A stretch of DNA of 64,000 nucleotides from Tetracentron sinense (taxonomy: Eukaryota; Streptophyta; Magnoliopsida; Trochodendrales; Trochodendraceae): positions 15,488,416 to 15,552,415 of the forward strand of contig CM026564.1 in the NCBI GenBank assembly GCA_015143295.1. The letters run 5' to 3'. Positions 38,287-48,651 of the stretch are shown here, one piece after another (within the stretch, counting starts at the first letter, position 1; each line of letters starts with the position of its first letter). Position numbers and translations under genes: made by a program. The notes under the pieces were generated by a model. The model was given only the letters and a program-made list of their open reading frames with translations. It did no database searches and was not told where the DNA came from.

Positions 38287-41200
38287 ATGTTTTCGTTATT
38301 AATGTTAGTCGGATTTTGGAATGTTCGAGGCCTAAATAGTGGCACTCGCCAGCGTGATGTTCGGGATTTCGTCAGGAATAATAAACTATGGTGTGTGGGT
38401 TTAGTCGAGACTAAGGTCCGTCGCCTTAATGCAGCTATTATCATGAAGGCTATTGCGACTGACTGGTGCAGCGTGGATAACTACTCCTCTGCTCTCAATG
38501 GTCGTATTTGGTTTTGTTGGGACCCTCTGAAACTTGATATTACGCCTGTTAGATCTTCTGATCAAGCCATTCACTGTCTAGCTACTTCCAAAGATTTTCC
38601 GTCGCCTATGCTCATCTCAACAATTTATGGCACCAATGACTATAGGCTAAGGGAGTCCCTTTGGCAAGATATTTCAGCCTTGGCTAGATTATTCAGCTTG
38701 CCTTGGCTCGTGCTTGGGGATTTTAACACTGTCTTGGCCCCATCTGAGAAGCGTGGTGGGATTCCGGTCAACCTAAGCTCTACTCGTGCTATTGAGGACT
38801 GTTTCTTTGAAGCGGGGCTCTCTGATCTTCGATGGAGAGGCCCTATGTTCACATGGTCAAATAGTATGATTGGTCCTGGGCGCATTGAGTGCAAATTGGA
38901 TAGGTGTTTGTCTAATATGGAGCTGATTCAAAACTTCCCAAATGCTGAAGCAGTGATTGGGTGTTCTGCTACTTCAGACCACCGGCAAATTCTTGTCTCT
39001 CTGAGGACACAAACTAAGGGTAAACTTAAATCCTTTAAGTTTTTTAATCACTGGTGTACTGATCCAGAATTCCTTGATGTAGTCAGGAAAGCATGGATCC
39101 CTCAAGGTCGAGGAACTCCTATGTTTCAACTTATCCTTAAGCTCAAAAACACCAAACGAGCTTTGAAAGCCTGGAGCAGGAAACGGTTTGGTAATACGAG
39201 TGAGAGGGTGATTCAAGCTAGAGAAAACCTATCACATGAGCTTTCGAATCTTGATTCTGACCCAATGAATACTGATATTCAACAGAGAGTGAGGTTGGCT
39301 AAATTACAGCTCTCAACAATTCTTGCTACTGAGGAGGCTGAGCTAAGGCAGAGATCTCGCATTCAATGGCTTCAACTGGGAGATGGTAATAATGCTTTTT
39401 TCCATCGGTCCATCACTGCTAGACATAATCGAAACTCCATTACATCGCTTAAAGGCGGAAATGGTGCACAAGTTAGTGATCAGAATGGCCTGGCAGATCT
39501 TGCGCTTGCATTTTTCACAAATCTTCTATCAGCTAATCCCACCCTAGAGCCGTGCTCTTTTCCCCTACCCCATGCCCATGTGTTGGGGGAGGAGGATAGC
39601 TCTGGGTTATCTGCGGACTTTTCAGCTGCCGATGTCAAAGAGGCTGTGTTTAGCTCGAATGGGGATAAGGCTCCTGGGCTGGATGGCTTTACGGCAAAAT
39701 TTTTTCAGGCATGTTGGGATATTATCTCAATTGATTTAACCAAAGCTATCCTTAGCTTCTTTGCTAGCTCCAAGTTGTTGGGTGAGATTAATGCTACGCT
39801 AATCGCGCTTATTCCTAAAACAGATAGGCCCGAGACGTTTGCCGATTTCAGACCTATATCCGTTTGTAATGTTATATATAGGTTCATATCTAAAATGCTT
39901 GTCGGCAGATTTCAGCCAATCATGTGCAAGCTCGTGAATGGCAATCAATCAGCCTTTATCAAAGGTCGTAGCATATCGGATAACATTCTCCTTTGTCAGG
40001 AGCTCCTACACAATTATCACCTTCCCCGTGGCACTCCTAGAATGGCTATTAAAGTTGATATTAAAAAGGCTTACGATACTGTCTCATGGGACTTTGTTAA
40101 GATGGTATTACTTAAACATGGTGTTCCTGTCAGATTTATTGACTGGATCATGGCTTGCATCTCAGGTGCCCGATTTTCCATTATGATAAATGGAGAACGG
40201 GTGGGCTATTTTCATGGCAGTCGTGGCTTGAGGTAAGGGGACCCTATCTCCCCCTACTTATTTATGCTGGTTATGCAGGTCTTATCTACCTTGCTTGATA
40301 AGGAAGCTCAGGAAGGTCGGCTTTCTCCCCATCCCTTATGCTTGTCTCCGCTGATCACACACCTCTGCTTTGCTGATGATCTGGTTATTTTTGCTCGCGC
40401 AAATCTTGGGTCCGCTAAAGCTATTGACTCCACCTTGAAGCTCTTCTCTAGATCGGGGCTTGAAGCCAATCTGATGAAGTCTCATGTTTTCTTTGCTAAT
40501 GTGCGCACGAGGAAGCGGGTCCAAATTCAAAACAAGTTGGGGTTCCGGGCTGGTACTTTGCCCATTAAATATTTGGGACTTCCCCTTTCTGCGACACGGC
40601 TTACATTTGGGAACTGTCATGATCTCATTGATAAAATCTCGAAACGTATTTCTTCTTGGAAAAACAGGTGGCTGTCCTATGGAGGGAGAGTGGAGCTTAT
40701 TAAGGGGGTTCTCCATAGCTTCCATTTGTATTGGTGCAGCGTCTTCTTGTTACCTAAAGGGGTCATTAAGCTTATTGAGCGTCTGCTCGCCCGTTTTCTT
40801 TGGGCAGGCCCTGATCTTCATAGTGCTATTCACAAAGTTGCTTGGGAACACGTTTGCCATCCTCATGCAGAAGGGGGGTTGGAGTTGCGAAGGGTACTGG
40901 ACTGGAACCATAGCGCTTTATGTAGACGTATATGGGAGATTGCCTCTACGAAAGATTCTCTATGGGTTGCGTGGTTCCGGGCTAGATACCTTAAGAAAGA
41001 GTCTATTTGGACTATGAAAATGCCAGCTTCGCCATCTTGGAGTGTCCGGAGTATTTTGAAGACTAGACCGCTAGTCGAGGGTGCTATTCATCATTTAGTT
41101 GGTGATGGTCTCTCCACTCGGATTTGGCTTGATCATTGGCATCCTAGAGGTGTTTTACTGAAGGAATGCAGAGTGACAGATTCTTATATTCACGGTATTG

Positions 41201-41304
41201 ACAGAAATGCCTTAGTTGCTTCTCTTCGACAAGAGAATGGATGGATTCTCCAAGCTCCTAGCCTTCCTGAGCTGATTGGCGTGTGGGAAGAGATCAGTAA
41301 CATG
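38287..41304 (+). pseudogene. LINE 1 ORF2: endonuclease and reverse transcriptase, stop in RT, 3' part displaced
   Basis: Endonuclease/reverse-transcriptase polyprotein of a plant L1 LINE. The ATG at 38287 is preferred, since the frame upstream starts only at GTG 38257. Endonuclease motifs in order are 'NVRGLN', 'ETK', 'GDFN' (D codon 38719-38721) and 'SDH' (38974-38982). The reverse transcriptase has 'APGLDGF', 'LIPK', 'FRPISV', 'KVDIKKAYDTV' (first catalytic Asp, 40057-40059) and 'FADDL' (Asp pair, 40375-40380). A TAA at 40234-40236 replaces the Gln of the usual G-L-R-Q-G-D-P motif; the frame is otherwise open to 41304. The protein then breaks off after 'VWEEISNM', where satellite resumes. 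The remaining zf-RVT and RNase H part lies inverted at 35818-36960. Nonfunctional. Confidence 0.9.
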
Positions 41305-41317
41305 CCTAAACCTACAT
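41305..41317. repeat. Target-site duplication of LINE 1, right
   Basis: CCTAAACCTACAT, identical to 35733-35745. Satellite continues after it. Confidence 0.9.
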
Positions 41318-44300
41318 CGTCCCACCATTTCCAAACTGGGGTTCTAATTTTAATCCCGCTTCTTGTAACACGTGTATTTCAATACATCCTAAGTGTTGAT
41401 GGTGGTTGCGAGCGAATCCGAGGCCGTGTGCCCGTTTTGGCACCGAGACGGTGGAAATGCATGTTTCACAACTATACTACGGCCTAAACATACATCGTCC
41501 CACCATTTCGAAACCGGGGGCCGGATTTCATTCCTATTTCTTCTAGCACATGTATTTCAATACATCATAAGTGTTGGAATTCGTATCGAGGGAATATGAG
41601 GTCGTATGCCCGATTTGGGCGCCGAGACGGTCGAAATCTATGTTTCACAATTATACTACGGCCTAAACCAATATCGTCCCACCATTTCTAAACCGGGGGC
41701 TGGATTTCGATCCTGTTTCTTCCAATGCATGTATTTCTTTACATCCTACATGTTGGGATTGGTTTCGAGCGCATCCGAGGCCATATGCCCGATTTGGGCG
41801 CCGAGACGGTCGAAATCCATGTTTCACAATTATACTACGGCCTAAACCTACATCGACCCACCATTTTTAAACCGGGGGCCGGATTTCGATCCTGTTTCTT
41901 GTAATGCATGTATTTCATTACATCCTAAGTGTTGGGATTGGTTTCGAGTGAATCTGAGGCCATATGCCCGATTTGGGCACCGAGACGGGAGAAATCCATG
42001 TTTCACTACTATACTACGGCCTAAACATGCATCGTCCCACCATTTTCAAACCGAGGTCCGGATTTTGATCCTGATTCTTCTAATGCATGTATTTCATTAC
42101 ATCCTAACTGTTAAATTTGGTTTCGAGCGAATCCGAGGTCGTATGCCCGATTTGGGCACCGAGATGGTCGAAATCCATGTTTCGCAACTATACTACGGCC
42201 TAAACATACCTCGTCCCACCATTTCCAAACCGGGGGCTGAATTTTGATCCTGTTTCTTCTAATGGGTGTATTTCACTACATCCTAAGTGTTTGGATTGGT
42301 TTCGACCGAATCCGAGGCCGTATGCCCAATTTGGGCATCGAGACGGTCGAAATTCATGTTTCACAACAATAGTACGGCCTAAACCTACGTCGTCCCACCA
42401 TTTCCAAACCGGGGGCCGGATTTCGATCTCGTTTTATCTAATGCATGTATTTCATTACATCCTAAGTGTTGGGATTGGTTTCGAGTGAATCTTAGGCAAT
42501 ATGCCTGATTTGGGCACCGAGACGGGCGAAATCCATGTTTCACAAATATACTACGGCCTAAACATGCATCGTCCCACCATTTCCAAACCGAGGACCGGAT
42601 ATTGATCCTGTTTCTTCTAATGCGTGTATTTCATTACATCCTAAGTGTTAAATTTGGTTTCGAGTGAATCCGAGGTCGTATGCCCGATTTGGGCACCGAG
42701 ATGGTCGAAATCCATGTTTCACAACAGTACTACAGCCTAAACACACCTCGTCCCTCCATTTCCAAACCGGGGGCTGAATTTTGATCCTGTTTCTTCTAAT
42801 GTGTGTTTTTCATTACATCCTAAGTGTAGGGATTGGTTTCGAGCGAATCTGAGGCCGTATACCCGATTTGGGCATTGAGACGGTCAACATTCATATTTCA
42901 CAACAATACTACGGCCTAAACCTACGTCGTCCCTCCATTTCCAAAACAGGGGTCGGATTTTAATCTCGTTTCTTCTAACACGTGTATTTCAGTACATCCA
43001 AACTGTTCATGTTTCTTCTAATGCGTGTATTTCGATCATGTTTCGATCATGTTGATGGTGGTTGCCCGATTTGACCGCCGAGATGGCCGAAATCCATGTT
43101 TCATAACGATACTACAGCCTAAACCTACATCGTACCACCATTTCCAAACCGAGGGTCGTATTTCGATCCTATTTCTTCTAACACATGTATTTCAATACAT
43201 CCTAAGTGTTGGAGCTCGTATCGAGGGAATGAGGCCGTAAGCCCGATTTGGGCACTGAGACTGCCGAAATCCATGTTTTCTCCACTATACTACGGCCTAA
43301 ACCGACATCATCCTACCCTTTCCGAACCAGGGGTTGAATTTCGATTCCAATACTTCTATCACATATATTTCAATGCATTCTAAGTGTTGGGGTTGGTTTC
43401 GAGCGAATCCGAGGCTGTATGCCCGATTTAGGTGCCGAGACGGTCGAAATCAATACATCCTAAGTGTTGGGGCTTGTATTGAGGGAATATGAGGCCGTAT
43501 GCCCGATTTGGGCACTGAGACTACCGAAATCCATGTTTTCTCAACTATACTATGGCCTAAACCGACATCATCCTACCATTTCCAAACCAGGGGTCGGATT
43601 TCGAAACAAATACTTCTACCACATATATTTCAATGCATTCTAAGTGTTGGGGTTGGTTTCGAGCGAATCCGAGGCTATATGCCCGATTTGGGTGCCGAGA
43701 CGGTCGAAATCCGTGTTTCACAATTATACTACGGCCTAAACCTACATCATCCCACCATTTCCAAACCGGGGGCTGGATTTTGATCATGTTTCTTCTAATG
43801 CATGTATTTCATTATATCCTAAGTGTTGGGGTTGGTTTTGATTGAATCCGATGCCGTATGCCCGATTTGGGCGCCGAGACGATCGAAATCCATGTTTCAC
43901 AATTATACTACAGCCTAAACCTACATCGTACCACCATTTCCAAACCGGAGATCTGATTTTGATCCCGTTTCATCTAATCTGTGTATTTCAATACAACCTA
44001 ACTGTTGGGGTCGGTTTTGAGCGAATCCGAGGCCGTAAGCCCGATTTGGGCACCGAGAAGGTCGAAATGCATTTAAAACCTATACTACGGCCTAAACCTA
44101 CAACGTCCCACCATTTCCAAACCGGGGGCCAGATTTCGATTCTGTTTCTTTTAATGCGTGTATTTCATTACATCCTAAGTGCTGGGATTGGTTTCGAGCG
44201 AATCCGAGGCTATATGCCCGATTTGGGCACCGAGAAGATCGAAATCCATGTTTCACTACTATACTACGCCCTAAACATAGATCGTCCCACCATTTCCAAA

Positions 44301-46212
44301 CCGAGGGCCGGATTTTGATCCTTTTTATCCTTTGCTGCATGTATTTCATTACATGATAAGTGTTGGGATTGGTTTCGAGCGAATCCGAGGCCGTATGCCC
44401 GATTTGGCCACCGAGACGGTCGAAATTCATGTTTCACAACTATACTACGACCCAAACCCACATCGTCCCACCATTTCAAAACCGGGGGTCCGATTTTAAT
44501 CCCGTTTCTTCTAACATGTGTATTTCAATACATTCTAAGTGTTGATGGTGGTTGCGAGTGAATTCGAGGCCGTTTGCCCGATTTGGCCGCCGAGATGGCC
44601 GAAATCCATGTTTCACAATTATACTACAGCCTAAACCTACATCGTACCACCATTTCCAAACCGGGGGTCGGATATTGATCCCGTTTTGTCTAATCCCTGT
44701 ATTTCATTAAATCCTAAGTGTTGGGATTGGTTTCGAGCGAATTTGAGGCCGTATGCCCGATTTGGGCAATGAGACAGCCGAAATCCATGTTTCACAACTA
44801 TACTACGGCCTAAACCTACAACGTCCCACCATTTCGAAACCGGGACCCGAATTTCAATCCTATTTCTTGTAAAATATGTATTTCAATACATCCTAAGTGT
44901 TGGAGTTCCTATTGAGGGAATATGAGTCCGTATGCCCGATTTGGGCGCCGAGATGCCCATAATCCATGTTTTCTCAACTATACTACAGCCTAAACCGACA
45001 TCGTCCCACCATTTCCAAACCATGGGTCGGATTTCGATACCAATACTTCTAACACATGTATTTCAATGCATTCTAATTGTTGGGGTTGGTTTCGATCGAA
45101 TCCGAGGCCGTATGCCGGATTTGGGCACCGAGACGGTCGGAATCCATGTTTCACAATTATACTACGGCCTAAACCTACATCGTCCCCCCATTTCCAAACC
45201 GGGGGCCGGATTTCGATCTTGTTTCTTTTGATGCATGTATTTCATTACATCCTAAGTGTTAGGATTGGTTTCGAGCGAATCCAAGGCCGTATACCCGATT
45301 GGGCACCGAGACGGCCGAGTTGGATGTTTCACAACTACACTACGGCCTAAACCTGCATCGTCCCACCATTTCGAAACCGGGGGCCGGATTTCCATCCTAT
45401 TTCTTCTAACACATGTATTTCAATACATCCTAAGTGTTGGAGTTCGTATCGAGGGAATATGAGGCCGTATGCCCGATTTGGGCACTGAGACTGCCGAAAT
45501 CCATGTTTTCTCAACTATACTACGGCCTAAACCGACATCGTCCCACCATTTCCACACCAGGGGTCGGATTTCGATACCAATACTTCTAACATGTGTATTT
45601 CAATGCATTCTAAGCGTTGGGGTTGGTTTCAAGCGAATCCGAGGCCGTATGCCCGATTTGGGAGCCGAGACGGTCGAAATCTATATTTCGCAATTATACT
45701 ACGCCCTAAACCTACTTCGTCTGACCATTTCCAAACCGGTGTCCGGATTTCAATCATGTTTCTTCTAATGCGTGTGTTTCATTACATCCCAAGTGTTGGG
45801 ATTGGTTTCGAGCGAATCTGAGGCCATATGCTCGATTTGGGCACCGAGACGGTCGAAATCCATGTTTCACTACTATACTACGGCCTAAACATAGATCGTC
45901 CCGCCATTTCCAGACCGAGGGCCAGATTTTGATCATGTTTCTTCTACTGCGTGTATTTTATTACATCCTAAGTTTTGGGATTGGTTTCGAGCGAATCCGA
46001 GGCCGTATGCCCGATTTGGGCGCCGAGACGGTCGAAATCCATGTTTCACAATTATACTACAGCCTAAACCTACATCGTACCACCATTTTCAAACCGGGGG
46101 TCGGATTTCTATCCTGTTTCTTCTAATGCATGTATTTCATTTCATCCCAAGTACTAGGAATTGTTTCGAGCGAATCTGAGGCTGTATGCCTGACTTAGGC
46201 ACCGAGACAGTC

Positions 46213-46225
46213 GAAATCCAAGTTT
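46213..46225. repeat. Target-site duplication of LINE 2, left
   Basis: GAAATCCAAGTTT, 13 bp, is repeated at 48639-48651. It runs into the 27-base T tract (46223-46249). Confidence 0.9.
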
Positions 46226-46261
46226 TTTTTTTTTTTTTTTTTTTTTTTTGGAGGGGAAGCT

Positions 46262-46278
46262 GGGGTTAGGCGGACCCC
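46262..46278 (-). other. LINE 2 3'-end hairpin
   Basis: GGGGT (46262-46266) and ACCCC (46274-46278) enclose the 7-base loop TAGGCGG. LINE 1 has TAGGCAG in the same position. Position relative to the poly(A) end matches LINE 1. Confidence 0.65.
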
Positions 46279-46304
46279 GACCAGATAAAATAAATAGGCG
46301 AAAA

Positions 46305-46800
46305 TTACAATCTAAGGAATTTGCAACCCGATCTGTCCTTAAACAATAGGGAGGACAGATCAGGCGGAAAATCCCTTGGTAAGAGAATAATAGAACAATT
46401 TAGATTACAAAATTTCGCTAAGAAGTCTGCTCTTGCATTACTTTCCCTCCAGATGTGATGAACGGAATGAGAGTTAAATCTGGACAGCTTTTGAATGCAT
46501 CTAGTGACTAAATTTTGAAGATACCATGGTGGATCGCTAGTAGACTGAAGGTAGCGAGTAGCCTGTAATGAATCTGAGTCGATGGAGATGTGCTGGATAC
46601 CGTGGGTGAGCGCTAGATCAATACCTCTTTCTATCGCCATGATTTCCAACTTTAAGATGTCTGTTTCTGCCACACCTGCCGCGAAAGCTAGAAGCGGATA
46701 TCCTTTGCAATCTCGAATAAGACCTTCGAAGCCCGGCTCCATTTCGAATGGAACCATCACTATTGAGAACCCAATGATTCGAAGGGGGCGGAGACCACTT
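46305..46800 (-). pseudogene. LINE 2 RNase H domain, frameshifted
   Basis: C-terminal RNase H of ORF2. 'LEIMAI', 'HISIDSDS' and 'ESNARADFLAKFC' are in one frame (46305-46760). The N-terminal motif 'WVLNSDGS' (about 46750-46790) is in a different frame, so at least two frameshifts separate it from its neighbours. All four expected acidic residues can be found, but not in one frame. The stop is at 46305-46307. Confidence 0.85.
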
Positions 46801-46803
46801 GCA

Positions 46804-47748
46804 CTAGATTTCAGATTTCCTGTGGAGCTTCGAGTTTATCTGCCATGAAAGGAGGAATTCCCTATTTGAAGCAGAGTCTTCCACTAGCACATTTAAGGCC
46901 TCGGTCTTAAGCCTGGTGTCAGCGGTAATTAGGCCAATTAGAGAGTCCACCGGCTTGAATGAATTAGAAAAAATGCGGTTATTTCGTTCACTCCAAATGC
47001 GATATATAGTAGCGCTGAAAGCAATTCTCTTGATGTTTTGAATAAGTTGCATACCATGAAATTCTTTGGCGGCCCATTCCACTTCACGATTCCAAGGAAG
47101 AATCTGCCTGGAAGAGTAACGACAGAGGCTAAGAATTGATCTCCATATTTGGGATGTGAATTGACATTCAAAAAACAAATGTTGGAGACTCTCAGAGGAA
47201 GTCCAACAGAAAATGCATCGGGAGTGAGTGATGATATTTAGGGAGAGAAGGTGATCCTGAGTTTGAAGTTTGTTGGACATGGCTAGCCACAAAATAAAAG
47301 AATGTCTTGGAATGTATTGGCCCGACCACGCCAGACTCCACCAAGACATAAGAGGATTGCGCACTCTGATGCTATCCCAGGCAGATTTGAGGGTGTATTG
47401 ACCTTTGGGGTTGGGCTTCCAAATTACTCGATCAGAAGGTAAGGAAGCATTGATATCCACCAGTTGAAGTTCATTCCAAACTGATAACAGATCTGCAGAG
47501 ATCGCTGGGGGAGGATTCCAGGTAAAATCGGATATAATAGATCCCACCAAAGCATCGCGCGGAAGACTTGAGTCGTATTGTAGTCGATCTCCAAATTGCT
47601 CAGATAAAATGCCCATTGGATGCCACGGATCAGGCCAGAGAGAGGTCTTGGATCCATCAGTTATGGAATGAGTGATTAAGCTTTTTGCAACTTCGCGAGA
47701 TTGAAGAATCTTCTGCCAACTCCAAGAGCAATCTGTGGGAATTGTCAT
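46804..47748 (-). pseudogene. LINE 2 ORF2 middle part with zf-RVT
   Basis: Open frame on the minus strand with typical post-RT plant LINE sequence: 'DLLSVWNELQ', 'YTLKSAWDSIR', 'YIPRHSFILWLAMSNKL', a zinc-finger-like 'CIFCWTSSESLQHLFFEC', and 'IWSERNNRIFSN'. It continues the RT piece at 47797-48638 after a frameshift of unknown exact position and is followed by the RNase H piece. The annotated ATG is probably internal. Confidence 0.85.
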
Positions 47749-47796
47749 AGTCCAGAAGAATTTGTTGCGAATGAGTTTCTTGGAGCACCATCTTAC

Positions 47797-48638
47797 CTAT
47801 AGATTGTCCGAATGAGATGCTATTGCCCAAACTTGTCGCAAAATACCAGATTTATTCCAGTCTGAAAGCTTACGAAGGCCTAGTCGTCCTTCTTGTTTTG
47901 GGCAGCAAACAGATGACCAAGCTATGGGGTGAATTTTGTTTCGGAGATCACTGCCAGACCATAGGAAGCGGCAACATATTTGTTCTATTTGCTTGGAGAT
48001 TGATTTGGGAAGGATAAGAAGTTTGGTCCAGTAAATATGCAAACTATTCAGGACTGATTTGATAAGTTCCACCCGACCAGCATAAGATAAGAAGATAGCC
48101 TTCCAGTTTTGAACTTTGCTGAGAATTCGATCAAGCAATGGTTGACAAGCAGATGCAGAGAGGCGTCCGGAAATTAGAGGCATTCCCAAGTATTTGACAG
48201 GCAGACTTCCTATTCTGAAATGTAAGAGGCGCTTGAAAGCTGATTGAACCGATAGAGCTGTCCCCGCAAAAAACATTTGGCTCTTTTGTGGATTTGGTCG
48301 AAGCCTTGATATAGAGGAGAAATTTGTGAGGACTCTGCCAAGTTCAGTGGCTGATTGTTGGTCTGCTTTGAGAAAAACAAATAAATCGTCAGCAAAACTA
48401 ATGTGGGAGATGAGAGGATTATCACACCCCGGATGCAATGAAATGTGACCCAAGCCAACCGCATGGTTGAGAAGAGAAGAGAATCCCTCCATAGCAATCA
48501 CAAACAAAAAGGGGGAGAGAGGGTCACCCTGTCGCAAACCACGTGAGCTGCTGAAATAACCTTGTGGAGAGCCATTTACAACAACTGAAAAGCGGGGCGA
48601 AGTGAAGCAAGGAATCAACCATTGGATAAAGCTTTCTG
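47797..48638 (-). pseudogene. LINE 2 reverse transcriptase, C-terminal part
   Basis: Reverse transcriptase from the palm onwards: 'GLRQGDPLSPFLF', 'FADDLFVF' (catalytic Asp pair), 'KYLGMPL', 'WKAIFLSYAGRVELIKSVL' and 'FLWSG'. The 5' half, with the first catalytic Asp, is missing because of 5' truncation. The open frame on this strand extends a few codons into the satellite (to 48654), which creates an artificial start codon. Unlike LINE 1, the Q of 'RQGDP' is intact here. Confidence 0.9.
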
Positions 48639-48651
48639 GAAATCCAAGTTT
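48639..48651. repeat. Target-site duplication of LINE 2, right
   Basis: GAAATCCAAGTTT, identical to 46213-46225; the ordinary monomer continues with 'cacaactatac'. Confidence 0.9.

Larger units (their letters stand above)
35746..41304 (-). mobile_element. LINE (plant L1 type) with 5' inversion, 5,559 bp
   Basis: A single LINE insertion flanked by a 13-bp duplication of satellite DNA. The 3' part (35746-36960) is on the minus strand: poly(T), 3' UTR, RNase H and zinc-finger region. The rest (36961-41304) is on the plus strand: ORF1 without its N-terminus, then ORF2 up to the middle of the region after the reverse transcriptase. The outer end of the plus part (41304) and the inner end of the minus part (36960) are adjacent in an intact ORF2 and would join in frame. 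The most 5' LINE sequence sits at the internal junction. This is the arrangement that twin priming produces. The element is dead because it lacks a 5' end and has an in-frame stop in the reverse transcriptase. Confidence 0.9.
41305..46225 (+). repeat. ~179-bp satellite array, segment 3
   Basis: Satellite between the two LINEs, same orientation as the rest. It includes irregular patches. At 42960-43080 short pieces such as 'cgatcatgtttcgatcatgt' are reiterated and much of a monomer is missing. At about 43451 'gtcgaaat' jumps to 'caatacatcc', leaving a partial monomer and a repeat spacing of 260 bp (43251/43511). From about 44.3 kb the monomer order matches that to the right of LINE 2. No gene is supported. 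Confidence 0.96.
46226..48638 (-). mobile_element. LINE (plant L1 type), 5'-truncated, 2,413 bp
   Basis: Minus-strand LINE in the satellite, flanked by a perfect 13-bp duplication. A T tract at 46223-46249 is the poly(A) tail. Reading leftwards from 48638, the element starts inside the reverse transcriptase ('FPESFIQW'), so ORF1, the endonuclease and the first part of the RT were never copied or were lost. This is the usual 5' truncation of LINEs. The coding sequence is broken into three main frames. Its 3' UTR resembles that of LINE 1: a shared GGGGT/ACCCC hairpin, then 'gaccag' and A/T-rich sequence. The two are therefore related families, though their proteins are clearly diverged. Confidence 0.93.

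Noticed and set aside
36451-38444. Antisense frames over the LINE
   Set aside because: They overlap well-supported LINE coding sequence on the other strand and show no recognisable domain.
40264-41487. Independent reverse transcriptase gene starting at 40264
   Set aside because: It is the in-frame continuation of the ORF2 after the TAA at 40234, and the end after 41304 is satellite.
35733-48651. Insertion hotspot at one monomer position
   Set aside because: The three insertions lie at three different positions of the monomer, so there is no phase preference in this small sample.
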